64,000 bases of DNA from Nannobrachium achirus (lineage: Eukaryota > Chordata > Actinopteri > Myctophiformes > Myctophidae). The stretch spans positions 69,978,838 to 70,042,837 of the forward strand of contig OY997643.1 in NCBI GenBank assembly GCA_963921795.1, in the 5' to 3' direction. The translations under genes were made by a program, and so were the position numbers. A model generated the notes under the pieces. It did not search any database. It was given only the letters and a program-made list of their open reading frames with translations, and was not told the origin of the DNA. Shown in pieces: positions 59,601 to 64,000 of this stretch (positions are counted from its first letter, which is position 1; each line of letters starts with the position of its first letter).

Positions 59601-60176
59601 TTTCTTCTGTATTCAGGAGGTGAAAGAGCAGAAGCCACTCCTTTAGCTTCTGAATGTGAAGGCAAGTTGCTCATGGTTTCTATGTATAAAATGTCACATA
59701 GCTTTTTTTCTATGCTTTACTTATTTGACCTCTGTCACCTCACTGTGGCAACAAAAGCAACACTTTTCCTCGTCCGTGGCAAATTCGAGGTTTTGTTTTG
59801 GGATGCACTGATATATTGGCCACACCATCGGCAAATAAAGCTGACATTAACCGATGGCAGTAGTTGTTGATAAGCACACATTTTGCGCTGGTTATGTTGG
59901 TGTGTTGGTTATTTGCTGCCTACCAAGCTGTATTTCTGAACAGTTATTTCTTACAATGAAGATGTATTTGTTTCCCTTGTACAAAAGGGGGAAATTATAA
60001 CACCAAAAACAAAATAAACAAACATGGGTATCGATTATCAGCTAAATTGTGATTTTAAACATCGGTATCGGTATCGGCCAAGAATTTCCTTATCGGTGCA
60101 TCACTATATAATGTTCTTATTTTGATCACAAGAGTCCTTTACTGAATCTCCAGGTACATCTTATGGCACATTATAG
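46645..60176 (+). CDS. CD200R-like Ig receptor, 20-exon model (821 residues)
   Basis: Probable type I inhibitory-type immune receptor. Exons: 46645-46879, 48838-49182, 50330-50644, 50765-51043, 51628-51930, 52215-52490, 53286-53384, 53509-53527, 53678-53769, 54325-54375, 55434-55449, 55559-55659, 55766-55816, 56235-56270, 57173-57211, 57989-58024, 58471-58500, 58755-58829, 59617-59661, 60154-60176. Every junction is phase 1 except the two small tail introns (phase 2), with no internal stop. Domains: leader/linker, D0, D1, D2, D1', D2', membrane span, tail. D2 GKPAASIVW and the four-cysteine D1 resemble CD200R. Tail tyrosine motifs: SIYGTI, SVYNVI (ITIM consensus) and TSYGTL. D0 might belong to a separate gene, and some tail exons may be alternative. 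Confidence 0.6.
47360..48064. mobile_element. Long-arm MITE with an extra internal arm
   Basis: TTAGTGAGGGGATTAAGG at the left and CCTTAATCCCCTCACTAA at the right (one-base variation). Outer arms of about 170 bases include GCGACCCCGAAGGTCGCAGA-type sequence. A third partial copy of the right arm lies in the middle (about 47570-47660). Lies in receptor intron 1. Confidence 0.75.
48087..48245. mobile_element. hAT remnant
   Basis: AGGGTTCCCCAAACTAG start, GGGTCCTTGACATGAAAAGG near the end; decayed relative of the GTGGTTCTCAAACC elements. Confidence 0.4.
48446..48560. mobile_element. Repeat fragment shared with 42188-42300
   Basis: GTTTGCATAGGAAAAGGTAC, AGTTTCATGACGGTAC and TGGTACAAGGTCAACTCAAA. 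Confidence 0.4.
48838..49182 (+). CDS. Receptor D0: V-type Ig domain exon
   Basis: A single exon encodes ADLKVSVLAGGSVTVACP ... ENTGFYSCQAKVWDPIP ... VLVHVH. The B-strand Cys (VTVAC) and the F-strand Tyr-x-Cys (FYSC) pair are present, with N-glycosylation sites NGS and NVS. CCCCAG acceptor and AAG|GTAGGC donor, phase 1 on both sides. It is less like CD200R than the following domains; the WDPIP segment after the F strand faintly recalls CD28-family domains. Confidence 0.75.
49383..49480. mobile_element. Single hAT terminus, TAGGGGTGTGCTAAAATAT
   Basis: One end of a TAGGGGTG family with ATATCG repeats; no partner end found. Confidence 0.45.
49608..49785. mobile_element. Short fold-back element
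   Basis: CAATTGTAGTCCTAGAGCGG is mirrored by CCACTCTAGGACTACAATTG; inner pair AACACAGG(T)GTTTC / AACACCTGTG. Lies between D0 and D1. Confidence 0.55.
50330..50644 (+). CDS. Receptor D1: V-type Ig domain
   Basis: VYRKETFNQGDNVTLTC start, four cysteines (VTLTC, NKQCQID, QNSCEDW, LYACTF) and GLYACTF at the F strand. The extra cysteine pair is also seen in CD200R membrane-distal domains. Sequons NVT, NWT, NTS and NIS. Phase 1 both ends. Confidence 0.8.
50765..51043 (+). CDS. Receptor D2: C2-type Ig domain
   Basis: VPPQVSASLQWQGDRWVAVC, then ERGKPAASIVWKN and DTLTCVIQHPFW. The CxAxxGKPAAxIxW pattern is the best link to the CD200R second domain. Phase 1 both ends. Confidence 0.8.
51099..51412. 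mobile_element. MITE between D2 and D1'
   Basis: GAGCGAGTGCATTTTCCGGC and GCCGGAGAATGCACTCGCTC arms with CTGCCGGCAGT pairs and CTAACCCTAACC short repeats inside. Confidence 0.6.
51628..51930 (+). CDS. Receptor D1': duplicate of D1
   Basis: Nearly the same protein and DNA as D1 (NVTLKC, TNWTVD, QNSCEDEKTLHNTSTGESYL, GVYTCES) but four codons shorter. Phase 1 both ends. Confidence 0.8.
52035..52127. mobile_element. hAT remnant (GGGTCTTCAAC family tail)
   Basis: GGATCCCTGCTTCATCTCTC and CCTTGCCCTGAAAACGTTGA match the right part of 36178-36609. Present in the D1'-D2' intron but not in the D1-D2 intron. Confidence 0.6.
52215..52490 (+). CDS. Receptor D2': duplicate of D2
   Basis: Almost identical to D2 (GKPAASIVWKNMDDNSSVP, LTCAIQHPFWDTEQIIT), one codon shorter. 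Phase 1 both ends. Confidence 0.8.
52491..53285. other. Receptor intron before the membrane exon
   Basis: Contains poly-T (52590-52609) and poly-A (52856-52872) runs. Otherwise nothing recognised. Confidence 0.4.
53286..53384 (+). CDS. Receptor transmembrane exon
   Basis: Encodes DNDGARMADVIVGTLAAIVL followed by CVTTIVLLYRYNK: a 20-odd residue hydrophobic helix followed by basic residues, giving type I orientation. Single membrane segment for all five Ig domains. Confidence 0.8.
53509..54375 (+). CDS. Receptor tail cassette A (three exons)
   Basis: Exons 53509-53527 (GYRCCV), 53678-53769 (PSQGTNQGSAPDQGTNQRG then DDIYWPLQ) and 54325-54375 (GDASIYGTIRQDDDYDN). SIYGTI fits the ITIM consensus (S/I/V/L)xYxx(I/V/L). 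The CA/(GCAC)n tract lies in the first intron. Confidence 0.7.
53561..53646. repeat. (CA)n with (GCAC)n core
   Basis: CA tract interrupted by about eight GCAC units, in a tail intron of the receptor. Confidence 0.95.
53944..53987. repeat. Compact stand-alone hairpin-module copy
   Basis: GCAGATCTACAAAC directly joined to TTGTAGATCTGC, with almost no loop, in the receptor intron. No transposon tips seen around it. Confidence 0.65.
54495..55031. mobile_element. hAT-type MITE of the 7879 family, copy 4
   Basis: CAGGGTTTTTCAAAGTGGGTG at the left; the interior matches 12353-12872. Compact hairpin at 54861-54906 (GTGAAAATAGCAGATCTA / CTAGCTATTTTCAC). Right tip near GGGGTGCCCTG. Flanked by TGTGGTTCTATGGGTTT minisatellite units (54465-54494, 55031-55092). 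Confidence 0.6.
55434..55816 (+). CDS. Receptor tail cassette B (three exons)
   Basis: Exons 55434-55449 (DPDYV), 55559-55659 (PIPSQETNQSSATDQRANQS then HHVYCPLQP) and 55766-55816 (GHTSVYNVISHPDDYAN). Same exon order, lengths and phases as cassette A. SVYNVI fits the ITIM consensus. The longer frame at 55402-55671 is in the wrong frame for the splice pattern. Confidence 0.65.
56235..56270 (+). CDS. Receptor tail exon VPGTAAAAAVVA, copy 1
   Basis: 36-base exon between CTCAG and CAG|GTATTG, phase 1 both ends. Repeated at 57989-58024. Confidence 0.45.
56965..57211 (+). CDS. Receptor tail cassette C (degenerate)
   Basis: 56975-57036 is a decayed copy of the NQ-rich exon (TGACAGACAGCCAATCACAG, GGAGCACCTGTATTG). 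The following exon, 57173-57211, is intact at its borders but 12 bases shorter (GNRVTSHPDDYAN), so the SVYNV tyrosine motif is lost. Only 57173-57211 is placed in the model. Confidence 0.45.
57410..57580. mobile_element. Repeat fragment (GACGTTTCGGCC type)
   Basis: Contains GTGGACGTTTCGGCCTCACA and CCTTCCTCAGCGTGC, phrases common to dispersed fish retroelement fragments. Class not determined. Confidence 0.3.
57989..58024 (+). CDS. Receptor tail exon VPGTAAAADFVA, copy 2
   Basis: Duplicate of 56235-56270 with the same upstream context (TTTTCTCAG), phase 1 both ends. Confidence 0.45.
58471..58500 (+). CDS. Receptor tail exon GGERAAAEHE with GC donor
   Basis: Follows TGTGTTCAG. The donor is GAAG|GCAGGT; using the GT four bases later would break phase 1. 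Related exon at 59617. Confidence 0.4.
58641..58701. repeat. Decayed hairpin-module copy
   Basis: AAATGTAGATGTACAATCTT and GACTTTGTAGATCTGCTATT arms around a short GC segment, no transposon tips. Confidence 0.5.
58755..58829 (+). CDS. Receptor tail exon of uncertain frame
   Basis: 75 bases between TTCTAG and CTG|GTACTG. In phase 1 it reads AIPLQTIRSRMGQQPRTTLS and continues to the final exon. In the alternative frame it reads NSTPDNSIQDGTTTKNDPEP, which looks more protein-like but reaches a stop (TGA) in the next exon. Confidence 0.35.
59130..59312. repeat. Two single hairpin arms
   Basis: GTCGTGAGCTTGTAGATCAC at about 59155 and ACAAGCTTGTATATCTGC at about 59292. Left partners are eroded or absent. 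Confidence 0.4.
59617..60176 (+). CDS. Receptor terminal exons with TSYGTL-stop
   Basis: Exon 59617-59661 encodes GGERAEATPLASECE and ends at GAAG|GCAAGT (GC donor). Exon 60154-60176 encodes GTSYGTL and TAG. T-S-Y-G-T-L resembles an ITSM/ITIM. Phase 1 at both junctions. Confidence 0.45.
59799..60105. mobile_element. hAT-like MITE, GATGCACTGATA tips
   Basis: GGGATGCACTGATATATTGG and CTTATCGGTGCATCACTA ends, TATCGG repeats subterminally. No clear target duplication. Confidence 0.55.
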
Positions 60177-60184
60177 GATATATT

Positions 60185-60412
60185 TTTCATTTATTGAAAA
60201 ACATTATGCTAATGTTATGCTAGTGCTAAAATGCTAATGTTAAAAATGCTAATTCTAATGCAAAAAAATGTTAAAATGATAATGCTAATGCTATAAATAT
60301 TCATGTTAAAAATGCTACTGCAAAAAATTGCTAGTGTTAAAAATGCTAATGTTATGCTAATGCTAAAATGCTAATGTTGAAGCTCATGCTAAAAATGCTA
60401 ATGCTAACACCA
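60185..60412. repeat. ATGCTAATGTTAAA minisatellite
   Basis: About 15 imperfect units of 12-15 bases directly after the receptor stop codon. Confidence 0.8.
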
Positions 60413-60543
60413 ACCGCTACACAAGGTTGCACAAACTTAGCGAGCTGCAGGCACACTTAAAATTCCGTAGAATGTTCTTTTCTAGTTTAACATCATACCC
60501 CAAGAACTGCTTCTTATTTGTTCATGGAAATCACTGACATTTG

Positions 60544-60636
<93 letters not shown>

Positions 60637-60637
60637 C
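60544..60637. repeat. (TG)n microsatellite
   Basis: About 87 bases of TG then GCGCGCG. Confidence 0.95.
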
Positions 60638-60896
60638 AAACCGTAGACATTCCGTGATTCAGCACAAGGTAAGTCTGTTTCTCTCTTACTTGCCTGTTCT
60701 TTTAGTACAGGTGTTGGCAGCCTTTTTTTGGAGCGGTGAAAGCGCTCCCAATAGACAGGTATGTCCGTGGGTATGTCCGTGGGTGGGTGGGTGGCTGGCC
60801 GTGTCCGTAGCCTGGCAATACCATGAGTGGCCACACACAACACACTAGTTAAAGGAGGGGCGCTGTTTTGTGCAGGCCAGGCACACTCACCACTCA

Positions 60897-60908
60897 CTCA
60901 CACACACA

Positions 60909-60939
<31 letters not shown>

Positions 60940-60940
60940 T
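60897..60940. repeat. (CACG)n tandem repeat
   Basis: About eight CACG units after a short CA run. Confidence 0.85.
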
Positions 60941-61080
60941 CAGATTCACCGCTCCACTTCGAACCGAGGTTTGATTTTTTTTACATGAAGTGCCATGTTC
61001 TAATTCTCTTGATAGTCAGAGTGCCATGTCAACATTGCAGTAACTTTAATCTAGACTTTTTTCCTAACTTATTTTGATTA

Positions 61081-61210
<130 letters not shown>

Positions 61211-61309
61211 TCATAGGGCTGCAGAAACCGAGCAGAGGTAGAAGACAAACATACATATTTGAGGAATCATCTGCCGTAGCCCGTAGGCCTACGCTACCTG
61301 AAACAGTAT

Positions 61310-61408
61310 TTTTGAATAAATTAATCCTAAGTATTTTTGAATACATTAATCATAAGGATTTTTGAATACATTAATCATAAGTATTTTTGAATACATTAAT
61401 CATAATAA
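61310..61408. repeat. 27-28 bp tandem repeat
   Basis: Three to four units of GTATTTTTGAATACATTAAT plus CATAA. Confidence 0.8.
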
Positions 61409-62091
61409 TGAAGAATATATGCCATAATAATACCTGAACCCATATTGATTGACTTATTGATCATGTTTTCTTTTATTGACAAAAATACATTTAGGTGAAC
61501 TTACATTTGTACACAATCTGTCAAAAGGATACAGCACACAAAAGCTTGAGAGCTTGTTTGCATTGTGATATTGTAGTATTAGTTGAATAAACTGTACATT
61601 TCAATAATTCATATGATCTGAAATAGTAATACAGTACTTTGTACGTATTTCAATAAATCCCTATAGCATATAACCTGCAATAGTAGCAGAAGCTAGAAGC
61701 TATAGAAGCTTTAAAGAATCACCTTGGATGGATACAGTATATAAACACTTGCATTTGGCAAGTGTTTCCTGTGTAGTATTACCTGAAGTTTGTAAATTAG
61801 CTTTTATATTGTGTAAAGTGTACTACCTTGGAGTTTAGCTAATTGTGATGTATCATGGATGTTTTATTTTTGTTGTTGGTGTCTTATATGTGTAGCAAAG
61901 ACAGTGTAATTTTTATTTCTGCCTCTTGGCCAGTTCCCACTTGAAAAAGAGATTATGTCTCAATGTGTTTTTACTGGTTAAATAAAGATTACATAAATAG
62001 TAATACATTGTACATATTTAACCCAAGAATGTAACCTGAAATAGTAAGACATTGTACATATTTCAATGATTCCCAATTCATGGGTTTCATT
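61409..62091. other. AT-rich intergenic DNA
   Basis: No gene recognised. A phrase AGTAATACA..TTGTACATATTTCAA recurs loosely four times between 61610 and 62075. Confidence 0.4.
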
Positions 62092-63466
62092 TAGGGGTGT
62101 AACGATATAGTAACTGTATCAAAATATCGTTTTTAACTTAAAAAAACGAAGTATATCGAAATGAAAACAGCTAAAATCGAATCATATCGTTTTGTATCGT
62201 ATCGAATCGGCAGTGCAAATAATCGATTGTATCGATACTACCTACTTGTGCATTGCATTTAGCATTTTTAAGAAGAAACATTTTAAAGGAGGGGAAAAGT
62301 AAAGCTACATTGGTCTATCGATAAATGTGTGTAATCACTGGGTTCATGTCAAGGTGCAGGTTTGTCAATATACAATGTCCATGTATTTGCCAGATAATCA
62401 ATGTGTTTACTTATTTATAGCCATAATAATACATGTTTCCCTCAAAAACCTGCACTATCCACACCTTTAACACATCGGGTGCCCACGGTGATTCAAGGGT
62501 TACCCTCGCAGGGGCCCACCGTCTCCATGGCAACACGTCATTTACGTACCTTCACGTCGTAGAAAAAGTATCCGTAATACGTTGAGTAAATGTAATCCAA
62601 GTATGTACAGTTTATTTTCACGATGATCTTTTCTTTCAGTCAGGACAGCTTTTTACGTGACACACACGCCACAGCGTGTGTCACGGGCGGTAGAAAGGTT
62701 CGCGTTTTGAATATGGTGATTGAAAAAGGAGAGGAATCCGCCATGTTACGTACCTCTGCGTTACTGGGAAAATAGTATCCATGATCCGAGTAAATGTAAT
62801 CCCAGGATATCCTGTTTCTTTTTACGATAATGTTTTCTTTCAGTCAGGACCACGTTTTACTAAACCTGGGCCACAGCGTTTGTGTCACGGTAGGTAGAAA
62901 GGACCGCGCATTGAACATGATGATTGAAAAATCTAGAATAGGAGAAGAATCCGCTATGTTACGTTTCTCCGCCGAGACTCCGCATGGGAAAATACTAGTA
63001 CTCGTCATGATACGTACTAGGATACATAGAGGGACGATAGAGTTGGAACAGAAGCTTGTGAGTGGCTGCAGGGAGACGGCACATGCTGGTCACGTGTACC
63101 GCGCTGCATTTTGGGAAATGTAGTGTTTTTCCCATATGGTTGGTGTTTGATCACCGTGGTAGATCCTTCATTGCGGTAGCAATGTACAGTAACTACAGTA
63201 CAGTAAAACGCGTCAAACGCGTCGTGGGCACTGCGGCTGGGCCTCCAGAGACATCAAAGAGATTGGCGTGTAGACACCTCGTGGGCACCCGATGAGTTAA
63301 CACAGATTTAATTTCTTTACTAAATAGTTACTATATCGATTTTAAATCATTGAATCGAATCATATCGTATCGCCATGAATTAACCAATATCGACCATGTA
63401 TCGTATCGTCAACTATGTATCGTGATATGTATCGAATCGCTATTAAAATGTATCGTTACACCCCTA
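62092..63466. mobile_element. hAT-type element, TAGGGGTGTAACGATA tips, copy 2
   Basis: Sister of 26093-27513. GTTTCATT duplicated exactly (62084-62091, 63467-63474). Lacks the insertion seen in copy 1 but carries its own at 62467-63300. Confidence 0.85.
62467..63300 (+). mobile_element. TTAA-flanked element, CATCGGGTGCCCAC tips, copy 2
   Basis: TTAACACATCGGGTGCCCAC at the left and GTGGGCACCCGATGAGTTAA at the right; TTAA both ends. Reverse-complement relative of 14893-15395 with about 330 bases more. Absent from copy 1 of the surrounding hAT element. The frames at 62830-63295 show no recognised domain. Confidence 0.75.
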
Positions 63467-63630
63467 GTTTCATTTGTAAACCTACATCGGACATATTGAG
63501 GAGCAACACAGGTATTCTGATTGGTGTAGAACATTAGTTCTATGCCAATCAGGCAAATTGAAACACCTGTGTTTTTACTTATGATTGCTTAAGACATTCC
63601 TTCTTTCCTGAAAACTTTAAAAATGGGACT

Positions 63631-63796
63631 TAGGAGGCCTGGGCCACAGGGTGGTAATCCAGACCAGCCTTGCAGGTTCGAGACCCGATCCTGACGACCT
63701 TTGCTGTGTGTCACCCCCCCATCTCTCTCCCCATTTCCTGTCAGCCTACTGCACACCTAATCACCTATCAATAAAGGCCAAACAAATATCTTTAAA
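63631..63796 (+). mobile_element. tRNA-derived SINE with target duplication
   Basis: GGTTCGAGACCC B box at about 63676, then CGACCTTTGCTGTGTGTCAC, CCCCATTTCCTGTCAGCC and ATCAATAAAGGCC, with an A-rich end. AAAAATGGGACT is repeated on both sides (63619-63630, 63797-63808). Confidence 0.8.
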
Positions 63797-63883
63797 AAAA
63801 ATGGGACTAATTATGTTATAGGCTAACAATATTTGAACGATCCCTACCATGCTCCCTGATATAAGAATGTAATATTGTAGATA

Positions 63884-63995
<112 letters not shown>

Positions 63996-64000
63996 GGCCT

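Noticed and set aside
61217..61237. Extra in-phase mini-exon (GLQKPSR) after the receptor stop
   Set aside because: It has AG and GT borders and keeps phase 1, but it lies downstream of the TAG at 60174 and nothing further follows in the window.

Overview
The window looks like nuclear DNA from a ray-finned (teleost) fish. The genes have small exons, long introns and GT-AG splice sites, and both housekeeping proteins are vertebrate-like. Long (CA)n/(GT)n tracts are frequent, and non-coding DNA is packed with short DNA transposons: hAT-type elements with 8-bp target duplications, TTAA-flanked fold-back elements, a Tc1-like relic, a tRNA-type SINE and LINE 3' ends. The species cannot be named from the sequence alone.

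Layout: (1) 1-2.4 kb, microsatellites and the probable promoter and non-coding first exon of rab7a. (2) 2.4-23.2 kb, rab7a on the + strand. Its five coding exons (13314-21169) give a complete 207-residue late-endosomal GTPase, and its introns hold more than a dozen transposon copies. (3) 24.4-33.5 kb, arpc4 on the + strand. Its six coding exons (24380-31662) give a complete 168-residue Arp2/3 subunit; the first coding exon is only the ATG and the last only one codon plus stop. (4) 33.5-46.5 kb, no recognisable protein-coding gene; transposons, tandem repeats and a possible small spliced non-coding transcript near 41 kb. (5) 46.6-60.2 kb, a large + strand immunoglobulin-superfamily receptor gene resembling the CD200 receptor (CD200R) family. 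By hand it assembles into 20 exons whose junction phases all close, giving 821 residues: leader with an acidic Ser/Thr/Tyr-rich linker, five Ig domains (two being a tandem duplication of a D1-D2 pair), one membrane span, and a cytoplasmic tail built from repeated tyrosine-containing exon cassettes. (6) 60.2-64 kb, tandem repeats, a composite hAT element and a SINE.

Two things stand out. One is the receptor, in which both the D1-D2 ectodomain pair and the signalling-tail exons are duplicated within one gene. The other is a short hairpin module, core AGCAGATCTACAAGC and its complement, found about two dozen times as a two-armed hairpin and about a dozen times as a single arm. It lies inside otherwise different transposon families and sometimes alone, including in the probable rab7a 3' UTR.

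The three genes are not an operon and need not be functionally linked. All coordinates were read by eye; splice models rest on splice consensus, phase closure and remembered family sequences, not on alignment software or transcripts.
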